A stretch of 64,000 bases of DNA, taken from contig NZ_FZNO01000018.1 in NCBI RefSeq assembly GCF_900188025.1, positions 1-64,000 of the forward strand, given 5' to 3'. Shown here piece by piece: positions 32,333-40,007 of this stretch. The stretch comes from Blastococcus mobilis (lineage in GTDB: Bacteria; Actinomycetota; Actinomycetes; Mycobacteriales; Geodermatophilaceae). The translations under genes and the position numbers were made by a program. The notes under the pieces are model-generated. The model saw nothing but the letters and a program-made list of their open reading frames with translations. It had not been told where the DNA came from and did no database searches. How positions within the stretch are numbered: position 1 is the stretch's first letter; every line of letters starts with the position of its first letter.

Positions 32333-34297
32333 TCAGGGACCGTCGCGACGGCCCGGTGCGTTCTCGCGGATCAGCCGCCGGGCGGCGTCCACCTCGCGGG
32401 CCACGGGAGCGAGCACGCCGTCGGCGTGGATCTCGGCGTCGTCGGTGATGCCGTGGGCCCGGGCGTCCTCCTCGAGGCGACGGATCGCCCGCCGCAGCAC
32501 CGCGACCTGCGCGAGGTCCGGGGCCGGCTCGCCCCCGCGCTGGGCGATGACCGCCTCCGTGACGGCGTCCGATGTGCGCTCGAGCTGCACGATGACCGGC
32601 CACCAGGCGGCCGCCCAGGTGCTGATCGGTGGCGGTTCGGCGAGCCGGCGCTGGAGCTGCGTCTGCAGCTCGGTCAGTGCCCGGTAGTTGTGCCGGCGAG
32701 CGCGACGGCGCTCGATGGGGGTGCCCGTGAACGCCGCCTCGACGAAGGCGTCGAGGGCCAGCGCGGCGTCCCGCAGCGCCTCGTCCAGGGGCGCCCGCCA
32801 GGTCTGGGGCCACAGCAGGTAGCCGAAGACCAGGACGATCGCGCAGCCGATGAGCGTGTCGATGAGCCGGGCGCCGACCACGCCCGGGCCGCTGGGCAGG
32901 GCGACGTCCAGCAGCAGGATGATGACCGGCGTCTGGAACACCGAGAACAGCCCGAAGTTGGCGTTGCGGGCCCAGGGGAGCGGGGCCGCGGCGACGGCCA
33001 TGGCGAGGAGCACCCACGGGCCCCGGGGGAGGACCGCCAGCAGCGCGGAGCCCAGCAGCACGCCGAGCAGCGTGCCGGCGCCGCGCTGGACGGCGCGGGT
33101 GAAGACCGAGCCGAAGTCCGGCTTGAGGATGATCGCCACGGTGAGCAGCACCCAGTAGGGCCGCTGGATCGGCAGGTACTGCCGCGCGATCTCGGCGATG
33201 GTCATGCACAGCGCCAGGCGGACGGCGAACGCGCGGCTGTCGGGGCTGGCCAGCGTGCGGTCGGCGAGCTCGCGCAGCCGCGTGCGGAGGGCGACCTCCG
33301 GATGTGGGGCCGCGGCCCCGGCTCGTTCCTCGGGGTCGCCGACGACGTTCCAGACCAACCGGACCCCGTGGCGGACCGCCCGGTGGACGGGCGGGGCGTC
33401 GTCCAGCGGCGGTGGTCGTTCGTCGGTCAACTCCTCGTCGTCCCGGAGCGCGGTGGCCAGCGCACGCACCGCGGCGACGTCGGCGGGGTCGGCCGGCACT
33501 CCCGCCCGGGCCGCGGCCACGGCGCCCTCGACGAGGGGGGCCGCCGCGTTGAGCACCCCCGCGAGCTCGGACAGCTCCTTGATCCGGCCTGCGGAGTGGC
33601 TGCGACTGCGGATGACCCGGTCGTAGGCGGCGTTGAGAGCCGTGGTCAGGGCACGCCGGCTCTCCTCGGACTCCGGGGTGCCGCTGGCGGTGAGGAGGTC
33701 GGCGATGGCGGTGAAGACGGCGGCCACGGACGAGCGATCGGGATCGAGCGCCTCGGTCCGGGCCTGGATCAGCGTCGTCAGGGTCGCCCAGGCGGCGCCG
33801 CAGCAGAAGAAGGCCACTTCCACGGGCAGCGACAGCGGCGTGACGAGCCCGGAGGACAGGGCGGCGTAGATCAGCAGCTGCAGCGAGCCGAGGGACATGG
33901 CCGCGTTCACGGAGCTGATGAGGGCCGCGACGGCCGAGAGCGCGGCGATCAGGAGGACGGGGCCCCAACCGCCGCCGGTGGCGTACTGGCCGACGATCAA
34001 CCCAACGGCGCCGAAGCCGATCGAGGCGGCGATCCGACGCAGCCGGTCACGCAGCGGCCCGGACTGGGGGGCGAGGCTGGCGGCGAGCGCGCCGGTGGTC
34101 GCGAAGACGCCGGCGCCCAGGGCGGCACCGGGCCGGACCCCGCCCTCGACGGCGACGGCGACGGCCAGCGGCGCGGGGACGGTGACCGCGAACCGGACGA
34201 CGTCACGCCAGGGGACCGGGGGCGGCGAGGTGCGGACCAGTTCCTCCAGCCAGGCGGGCGCCCGGAACACGCGTTCGCGGAACCCGCGGTCGGTCAC
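32333..34297 (-). CDS. FUSC-family membrane protein (aromatic/fusaric acid efflux type)
   Basis: A 654-residue protein with two membrane blocks of five to six helices (about residues 35-170 and 380-510), each followed by a soluble helical part. The second block has YWVLLTVAIILKPDFGSVF and RGAGTLLGVLLGSALLA, the FUSC_2 signature. Family members export aromatic acids or are envelope proteins of unknown role. It probably works alone in a monoderm cell; no periplasmic adaptor is near. Confidence 0.85.
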   Translation of the reverse strand: MTDRGFRERVFRAPAWLEELVRTSPPPVPWRDVVRFAVTVPAPLAVAVAVEGGVRPGAALGAGVFATTGALAASLAPQSGPLRDRLRRIAASIGFGAVGLIVGQYATGGGWGPVLLIAALSAVAALISSVNAAMSLGSLQLLIYAALSSGLVTPLSLPVEVAFFCCGAAWATLTTLIQARTEALDPDRSSVAAVFTAIADLLTASGTPESEESRRALTTALNAAYDRVIRSRSHSAGRIKELSELAGVLNAAAPLVEGAVAAARAGVPADPADVAAVRALATALRDDEELTDERPPPLDDAPPVHRAVRHGVRLVWNVVGDPEERAGAAAPHPEVALRTRLRELADRTLASPDSRAFAVRLALCMTIAEIARQYLPIQRPYWVLLTVAIILKPDFGSVFTRAVQRGAGTLLGVLLGSALLAVLPRGPWVLLAMAVAAAPLPWARNANFGLFSVFQTPVIILLLDVALPSGPGVVGARLIDTLIGCAIVLVFGYLLWPQTWRAPLDEALRDAALALDAFVEAAFTGTPIERRRARRHNYRALTELQTQLQRRLAEPPPISTWAAAWWPVIVQLERTSDAVTEAVIAQRGGEPAPDLAQVAVLRRAIRRLEEDARAHGITDDAEIHADGVLAPVAREVDAARRLIRENAPGRRDGP

Positions 34298-34369
34298 GCC
34301 GGAAGCTTGTCACCGACCCCTCCGCCGGCGAGGGAGCAGGCAGGTGTCGCTGACCTACAGTCCGGAGCC

Positions 34370-35191
34370 GTGCCCGTACCCCTGCGCCAGGTGATCGCCG
34401 CGCTCGACGCCCGCTACGACCCCGCGCTGGCCGAGAGCTGGGACGCCGTCGGGCTCGTGTGCGGCGACCCGGACGAACCGGTGGGCCGGGTGCTGTTCGC
34501 CGTCGACCCGACGACCGCCGTCGTGGACGAGGTGATCGAGAGCGGCGCCGACCTGCTCGTCACCCACCATCCGCTCCTGCTCACCCCGGTGCACGGGGTG
34601 CCGGCGGACGACCCGAAGGGCCGTCTGGTCCATCGCCTCGTCCGAGCGGGCGCGGGCCTGTTCGTCGCGCACACCAACGCCGACCGGGCGCCTGCTTCCG
34701 GTGTCAACGACGCGCTGGCCGCCGTCCTGGGGCTGACCGGGACGGTGCCGCTGGAGCCGTGCGCCGCGGACCCGCGTGCCGGGCTCGGGCGGGTGGGGCA
34801 GCTGCCGGAGCCGCTGACCCTCCGGGCGTTCGCGGACCGGGCGGCCGCAGCTCTACCGGAGACCGTCGGTGGGGTCCGCACCGCCGGGGACCCCGAGCGC
34901 GTCGTCCACCGCGTGGCGGTGTGTGGCGGCAGCGGGGGCTCGCTGCTCGCCGCGGCCGCGGCGGCCGGCGCCGACGTCCTTCTCACCAGCGATCTCAAGC
35001 ACCACCCGGCGTCGGACGCGGGGGAGGTGGCGGGGCCGGCGCTCTGCGACGTCGCGCACTACGCCAGCGAGTGGCCCTGGCTGCCGGTGGCGGCAGAGGC
35101 GCTGGCGGCGGACCTGTCCGGCCGGGTCGAGGTGGCGGTGTCCCGTCGGCGGACCGACCCGTGGACGCACCGGGCCGGGCGGGGAGCGTGA
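34370..35191 (+). CDS. Nif3-like dinuclear metal-centre protein
   Basis: A 273-residue protein of the Nif3/YbgI family, in the short bacterial form. Metal-binding motifs: LVTHHPLLLTPVHG near residue 64, VAHTNADRAPASGVNDALA near 103 and DVAHYASEWPWLPV near 225. It starts with the typical VPVPLRQVIAALDARYDPALAESWD arrangement (GTG 34370). Family members are GTP-cyclohydrolase-I-like; the natural role is uncertain. It starts a run with the zinc-ribbon protein and RNase HI gene, an order seen in many actinobacteria. Confidence 0.92.
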   Translation: MPVPLRQVIAALDARYDPALAESWDAVGLVCGDPDEPVGRVLFAVDPTTAVVDEVIESGADLLVTHHPLLLTPVHGVPADDPKGRLVHRLVRAGAGLFVAHTNADRAPASGVNDALAAVLGLTGTVPLEPCAADPRAGLGRVGQLPEPLTLRAFADRAAAALPETVGGVRTAGDPERVVHRVAVCGGSGGSLLAAAAAAGADVLLTSDLKHHPASDAGEVAGPALCDVAHYASEWPWLPVAAEALAADLSGRVEVAVSRRRTDPWTHRAGRGA

Positions 35192-35221
35192 GCGGTCGGG
35201 GGCGTCTCGCCGCGCAGGTAG

Positions 35222-35334
35222 CAGAAGGACCCCCGTGCCCCCCACCGTAGAAGGACCCCGTCCTCCTCATCCCTCGCAGGCTCGGGACGAGCCTCTGGAC
35301 GGGGCCGGCGGCGGGACCCTGCACGGGGGTCGGG
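35222..35334 (+). repeat. Long nested stem-loop repeat (family copy R8)
   Basis: Thirty bases after the Nif3-like stop. Outer arms GGACCCCCGTGC (35228-35239) and GCACGGGGGTC (35321-35331); inner arms GGACCCCGTCC and GGACGGGGCC; apex CTCGCAGGCTCGGG. The best-formed long copy. It separates the Nif3-like gene from the next gene. Confidence 0.78.
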
Positions 35335-35364
35335 GACAGGTGGCTGCACGGGTAGGTTGGCCGG

Positions 35365-36105
35365 GTGAAGGCCGATCACTTCGAGCAGCAGAAGCTGCTG
35401 CACCTCGCCGCTGAAGACGTCGCGCTGACCCAGCTGGCCCACCGGCAGCGGAACCTGCCCGAGGTCACCGCCGTGGAGGCCGCGGCCGAGGCCGAGCGGA
35501 GCCTCTCCGGCGACGTCGTCCGCGCCGAGACCGAGGTGCGCGACCTGGGCCGCGAGGTGAAGCGGCTGGAGTCCGACGTCGAGACGGTCCGGGCGCGGGA
35601 GGCCAAGGACCAGCGGCTGCTGGACTCCGGGAACGTCTCCCCGAAGGAGATGACCAATCTCCAGCACGAGCTGGACTCGCTGAAGCGGCGCCGGTCCGAC
35701 CTGGAGGACCAGGAGCTCGAGCTCATGCAGCGCCTGGAGGACGCCGAGTCCGCGCTCGCCTCGGCCCAGCAGCGCCTGGAGCAGGCGCGCGCCGAACGGG
35801 AGCGGGCCGAGCAGCTGCGCGACGACGCCCTGGCCGACATCGCCGACGGCAGGAAGCGGCACGAGGAGGCCCGGGCCGAGGTGGCCGCCGGGATCGCGGC
35901 GCCGCTGCTCTCCCTCTACGACCGGATCCGCACGCAGACCGGCACCACGGGTGCGGCGATGCTGCGGGCGCGGGCCTGCCAGGGGTGCCGGCTCGAGCTG
36001 TACGGCAACGAGCTGGCCGCGGTGCGCAACGCCGATCCGCACGAGGTGGTGCGGTGCGAGAACTGTGGCCGGATCCTGGTGCGTACCGCCGAGTCCGGGC
36101 TGTGA
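35365..36105 (+). CDS. Coiled-coil C4-type zinc-ribbon protein
   Basis: A 246-residue protein of the COG1579/CT398 family. Residues 10-185 form one long coiled coil rich in Glu, Arg and Leu. The C-terminal zinc ribbon has RACQGCRLELY near residue 200 and VRCENCGRIL near 230, giving four cysteines. Relatives bind nucleic acids or assemble with secretion and sigma-factor proteins. It sits 79 bases before the RNase HI gene, a conserved actinobacterial neighbourhood that suggests a role in RNA metabolism. GTG 35365. Confidence 0.9.
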   Translation: MKADHFEQQKLLHLAAEDVALTQLAHRQRNLPEVTAVEAAAEAERSLSGDVVRAETEVRDLGREVKRLESDVETVRAREAKDQRLLDSGNVSPKEMTNLQHELDSLKRRRSDLEDQELELMQRLEDAESALASAQQRLEQARAERERAEQLRDDALADIADGRKRHEEARAEVAAGIAAPLLSLYDRIRTQTGTTGAAMLRARACQGCRLELYGNELAAVRNADPHEVVRCENCGRILVRTAESGL

Positions 36106-36184
36106 CGCGTCCGGGGACGACGGTGTCGGGAGCATCGCAGGGAGCGCCAGCGACCGAGGAGCGGACCGAGACCGGAGTCGAGCA

Positions 36185-37276
36185 GTGAGAAGGCTCGTCG
36201 TCGAGGCCGACGGGGGATCGCGGGGCAACCCGGGGCCGGCCGGCTACGGCGCGCTGGTGCGGGACGCCGACACCGGCCGGGTGCTGGCCGAGCGGGCCGC
36301 GTCGGTCGGGCGGGCCACGAACAACGTGGCCGAGTACGGCGGCCTGGTCGCCGGGCTGCAGGCCGCCCTCGACCTCGACCCGACGGCCAGCGTCGAGGTC
36401 CGCATGGACTCCAAGCTGGTCGTCGAGCAGATGTCGGGCCGCTGGAAGATCAAGCACCCCGACATGCAGCAGCTGGCCCTGCAGGCTCAGAAGATCGCCC
36501 GTCAGCTCGCCGACGTCCGCTACACGTGGGTGCCGCGTGCGCAGAACGGCGCCGCCGATGCGCTGGCCAACAGTGCGATGGACGGTCGGCCGGTGCACCG
36601 GGACCCAGCCGCAGAGGCCGTCGTCCTGGAGGACGACGTCCAGCCGACCGCCGAGCCGGCGCCCGTGGTCACCACGGTGACGCACCTGCTGCGGCACGGG
36701 CAGACCGAGCACACCCCGGAGCGTCGGTTCAGCGGCCGTAACGACCTGCCGCTGTCGCGGACCGGGCGCGCCGAGGCGGCGGCTGCCGGCGTGCGCGCCA
36801 AGGGGCTCGGCATCGAGGTCGTCGTCGCCTCCCCGCTGCGCCGTACGCGGGAGACGGCGGAGCTGGTCGCGGGGGCGCTGGACCTGCCGGTCACCTTCGA
36901 CGAGGACCTGGTCGAGCTGGACTTCGGAGATCTCGAGGGCCTCACCTTCGACGAGGGCCGGGCCAAGCACCCGCTGGCCGCCCGGCGCTTCCTCGACGAC
37001 GTCACCGTCGCCGCTCCGGGCGGGGAGTCCGTCGCCGACGTGAGCGCCCGCGTCGCGCGCGCCCGCCGCCGGATGCTGTCCCAGCACGAGGGCCGCACGG
37101 TGCTGGTCGTCAGCCACGTGACGCCGATCAAGCTGCTGCTCGCGGCGGGACTGGGCGTCGGTGACGAGGTGGTGCACCGGATGTTCCTGGACGCCGCGTC
37201 GCTGTGCACGGTGGCGTGGTCCTCGGACGGTCGCGCCTCGGTGCGCCTGGTGAACGACACCTCGCACCTGCGATGA
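36185..37276 (+). CDS. Bifunctional RNase HI / phosphoglycerate-mutase-like acid phosphatase
   Basis: A 363-residue two-domain protein, as Rv2228c of mycobacteria. Residues 1-135 are RNase HI: EADGGSRGNPGPAGYG, NVAEYGGLVAGLQAA and RMDSKLVVEQMSG give the acidic catalytic residues. A Pro/Ala linker leads to the histidine-phosphatase domain from 163: THLLRHGQTEHTPERRFSG and, later, LVVSHVTPIKLLL. In mycobacteria the second half has alpha-ribazole phosphatase (CobC) activity. GTG 36185. The cobU gene 7 kb on may be linked to this CobC role. Confidence 0.93.
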   Translation: MRRLVVEADGGSRGNPGPAGYGALVRDADTGRVLAERAASVGRATNNVAEYGGLVAGLQAALDLDPTASVEVRMDSKLVVEQMSGRWKIKHPDMQQLALQAQKIARQLADVRYTWVPRAQNGAADALANSAMDGRPVHRDPAAEAVVLEDDVQPTAEPAPVVTTVTHLLRHGQTEHTPERRFSGRNDLPLSRTGRAEAAAAGVRAKGLGIEVVVASPLRRTRETAELVAGALDLPVTFDEDLVELDFGDLEGLTFDEGRAKHPLAARRFLDDVTVAAPGGESVADVSARVARARRRMLSQHEGRTVLVVSHVTPIKLLLAAGLGVGDEVVHRMFLDAASLCTVAWSSDGRASVRLVNDTSHLR

Positions 37277-37385
37277 CACCGCCACCCTCCGGGCGGCACC
37301 GCGTCCAGGTGTCGTCCCCCGTTGCGATGAGCCGCTGCGTCGTCCCGTCGGGGAGCCTCCGGCCCCCGCTCCGGAACGACCTGGC

Positions 37386-38141
37386 TCACACGCGCAGGAA
37401 CAGGTAGATGGCGACGGCGACGCCGAAGACGACGATGAAGGCCCGCAGCGGCGTCGTCGGGATGCGGGTGGCGACGCGAGCGCCCAGGTAGCCGCCGACC
37501 AGGCTGGCCGGCGCGGCGACGGCCACCACGACCCAGTGCACCGGCCCGAACAGGGCGAAGATGACGAGGCTGACGCTCGCGGTCACCGAGGAGAGCACCG
37601 ACTTCAGTGCGTTGGCCAGCTTGAGCCGGTGCAGGGCGACCCCGAGGACGCCGACCAGGATCACGCCCAGTGCTCCGCCGAAGTAGCCCCCGTACGCGGT
37701 GGCGAAGAAGAGCACGACGTAGAGCCAGCCCGGGTCCCGGTGTGGCCGGTCGTCCTCCTCGCGCTTGAGCCGCTTGGTCAGCAGCGGCTGGAAGGCGAGC
37801 AGCGTGCTCGCCAGGAGCACGAGGACGGGGACGACGATGTCGAAGGCCTCGGACGGCGTGGTCAGCAGCAGCACGCTGCCGGCCGTTCCGCCCAGGACGG
37901 CGACCACGCCCAGCCGGATGATGCGGCTGCGCTGCCCGCCGTATTCGTTGCGGAAGCCGGCCACACCGCCCAGGTAGCCCGGCCACTGGGCCACCGAGTT
38001 GGTCACGTTGGCCTCGACGGTGCCCATGCCCAGCGCGACGAGGGTGGGGAAGAGGATGAGCGAGCCGCCACCGGCGATCGAGTTGATGCCACCGGCGATC
38101 AACGCGACCCCGGCGGCGATCAGCAGGTCGACGGCGGACAC
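37386..38141 (-). CDS. TauE/SafE-family sulfite or sulfonate exporter
   Basis: A 251-residue membrane protein with about eight helices. The first TauE repeat has AGGINSIAGGGSLILFPTLV near residue 17, the second GGYFGGALGVILVG near 150. This repeat pair is typical of the family, which exports sulfite, sulfoacetate or related organic anions. No sulfur genes are near, so substrate is open. Its stop lies 110 bases from the convergent RNase HI gene; that gap has GC-rich hairpins only. Confidence 0.9.
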   Translation of the reverse strand: MSAVDLLIAAGVALIAGGINSIAGGGSLILFPTLVALGMGTVEANVTNSVAQWPGYLGGVAGFRNEYGGQRSRIIRLGVVAVLGGTAGSVLLLTTPSEAFDIVVPVLVLLASTLLAFQPLLTKRLKREEDDRPHRDPGWLYVVLFFATAYGGYFGGALGVILVGVLGVALHRLKLANALKSVLSSVTASVSLVIFALFGPVHWVVVAVAAPASLVGGYLGARVATRIPTTPLRAFIVVFGVAVAIYLFLRV

Positions 38142-38169
38142 GACCGGCGACCCTACGGCGGGATTGCGG

Positions 38170-38646
38170 TCAGGCCTGGTGGAACCGCCGGTGCAGCTCG
38201 TGGACCTCGTCGTCGAGCCCGGGGACGGGACCCTCCACGGTGAGCCCCGGGGCGACCTCGGTGATCGGCAGCGGCCGGACGGGGGCGGGGGGAGCGCCCA
38301 GCTCGGCGAGCCACGCGCCGGTCTGCGCCGCCGAGCTGGCGAAGACGATGCGGCCGAGACCCACCCAGGCGTGCGCTGCCGCGCACATCGGGCAGTGCTC
38401 GCCGGACGTGTAGACCGTCGCCGCGGCCCGCTGTTCCGGAGTCAGGTGCGCCGCCGACCAGCGGGCGATGGCGAACTCGGGGTGCTGCGTGGCGTCGCCG
38501 CCGGCCACGTGGTTGTGGTCCTCGAACAGCACCTGCCCGTCGGCGTCGACCAGCACGGAGCCGAACGGCTCGTCGCCCGCGTCGAGCGCCGTGCGCGCGA
38601 GTTCCACGCAGCGGCGGAGGTGGATGCGATCAACGTCGTCGACCAT
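38170..38646 (-). CDS. Nucleoside/cytidine deaminase-like enzyme
   Basis: A 158-residue CDA-fold enzyme. The zinc motifs are QHPEFAIAR (HxE form, near residue 54) and EHCPMCAAAHAWVGL (CxxC, near 83). Acting on guanine, cytosine or other purine-like bases is possible; it resembles guanine deaminase-like nucleoside deaminases more than TadA. ATG 38646. It is 27 bases from the divergent PIG-L gene and 28 bases after the TauE start, so it may share a transcript with TauE. Confidence 0.88.
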   Translation of the reverse strand: MVDDVDRIHLRRCVELARTALDAGDEPFGSVLVDADGQVLFEDHNHVAGGDATQHPEFAIARWSAAHLTPEQRAAATVYTSGEHCPMCAAAHAWVGLGRIVFASSAAQTGAWLAELGAPPAPVRPLPITEVAPGLTVEGPVPGLDDEVHELHRRFHQA

Positions 38647-38673
38647 GTCCCCATCCTGCGACAGACTGCGGCC

Positions 38674-39393
38674 ATGGCATCCAGGCCCATGCCCGACGAC
38701 TGGCAGCGCGCGCTCGTCGTGGCCGCCCACCCCGACGACATCGAGTACGGCATGGCGGCTGCCGTGGCCGCGTGGACGACGGCCGGCAAAGAGGTGCACT
38801 ACCTGCTGGCCACCCGCGGCGAGGCCGGTATGGCCGGAGTGCCGCCGGAGACCGCCGGGCCGCTGCGGGAAGAGGAGGAGCGGCGGTCGGCGGCCGTCGC
38901 AGGTGTGACCGAGGTGGAGTTCCTCGACCACCGGGACGGCACCCTGGTGGCGGGGCCCGGGCTGCGGCGGGACCTGGCCGCGGCGATCCGGCGGCACCAG
39001 CCGCAGCTCGTCGTCACCGGGTACTTCGGTGCGATGTGGACGCCGCCGGGGGTGTCACCGGCCTACGTGAACTCCGCCGACCACCGGGCCCTCGGGCAGT
39101 GCGTCCTGGACGCCGTCGCCGATGCCGGGAACGAATGGATCTTCCCGGACATCGCCGAGCCCCGGTGGTCGGGGGTGCAGTACATCGCGGTGCAGGAGAT
39201 GTCCGACCCTCCACATGAGGTGGACGTCGAGGCTCACGCGGCTACCGCCGTCGCCTCGTTGAGCGAGCACCGCCGGTACCTCGAACTGCTGTCGGACGTC
39301 CCTGTCGAGGAGCAGGCGCAGCAGGTCATCGACATGTCGACACTGACCGAGGACGGCGGCCGCCGCGTGGGCTTCCGGCTCTACTGGGGCTGA
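38674..39393 (+). CDS. PIG-L family deacetylase (LmbE-like)
   Basis: A 239-residue zinc deacetylase. The motif VVAAHPDDIEYGMAAAV starts near residue 15 and NSADHRALGQCVLDAV near 137 gives the third ligand region. The family includes MshB and Mca of mycothiol metabolism and many N-acetylglucosamine deacetylases. Mca-like enzymes are longer (about 290), so this is another subgroup; substrate unknown. ATG 38674. Confidence 0.88.
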   Translation: MASRPMPDDWQRALVVAAHPDDIEYGMAAAVAAWTTAGKEVHYLLATRGEAGMAGVPPETAGPLREEEERRSAAVAGVTEVEFLDHRDGTLVAGPGLRRDLAAAIRRHQPQLVVTGYFGAMWTPPGVSPAYVNSADHRALGQCVLDAVADAGNEWIFPDIAEPRWSGVQYIAVQEMSDPPHEVDVEAHAATAVASLSEHRRYLELLSDVPVEEQAQQVIDMSTLTEDGGRRVGFRLYWG

Positions 39394-39448
39394 TCACCGG
39401 CCCTCGGCGCACACACCCGCGAGTGATCACCGCCTAGACTGTTCGGCA

Positions 39449-39860
39449 CGACGGACGAGTCGGCTGGGCGGTCGCGTCGGCGGGGGCGACCCCGTCGCCG
39501 AGGAACGTCCGGGCTCCACAGGGCAGGGTGGTCGCCAACAGCGACCCGGGGTGACCCGCGGGACAGTGCCACAGAGAACAGACCGCCAGTGCTCGCACTG
39601 GTAAGGGTGAAACGGCGGTGTAAGAGACCACCGCACACCGGGTGACCGGTGTGGCTCGGTAAACCCCACCCGGAGCAAGGTCAAGAAGGGACGGCGGTCC
39701 GCCGTCGTCCTGCGCAGGCGTTCGAGGGCTGCCCGCCCGATGCCTGCGGGTAGACCGCTCGAGCCTGCCGGCAACGGCAGGCCTAGATGGATGACCGCCC
39801 ATCGGGAGGCCGCAAGGCACCCGTGGACAGAACCCGGCGTACAGGCCGACTCGTCCGTCG
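39449..39860 (+). ncRNA. rnpB: RNase P RNA (bacterial type A)
   Basis: About 412 bases. P1 is formed by CGACGGACGAGTCGG (39449-39463) and CCGACTCGTCCGTCG (39846-39860), a perfect match. Conserved core blocks are present: GAGGAACGTCCGGGCTCC near 39500, GACAGTGCCACAGAGA near 39560, GGTAAGGGTGAAACGG near 39600 and GACAGAACCCGGCGTACAGG near 39826. It is the catalytic part of the enzyme that trims tRNA 5' ends. No gene lies in 39861-40007, which must hold the promoter of the next operon. Confidence 0.96.
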
Positions 39861-40007
39861 TCCTCCGTGCCCGCCCCCCGACGTCGGACGACGTGGAAGC
39901 GAAACGTCTGTCGGCGGCCACGCGACTCCGCTAGTTTGCGCCAGCGTCGCGGGTCGGGACCGGCGGTGGGCCTGCCGCGCTCGCGCTGGCACAGACAGGG
40001 ATGAGCA

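Noticed and set aside
32271-33968. Upstream extension of the alpha/beta-hydrolase frame
   Set aside because: It overlaps the FUSC gene in another frame; homology starts at ATG 32270.
32426-34369. A plus-strand frame extending the Nif3-like gene 648 codons upstream
   Set aside because: Antisense to the FUSC transporter; the Nif3 fold starts at GTG 34370.
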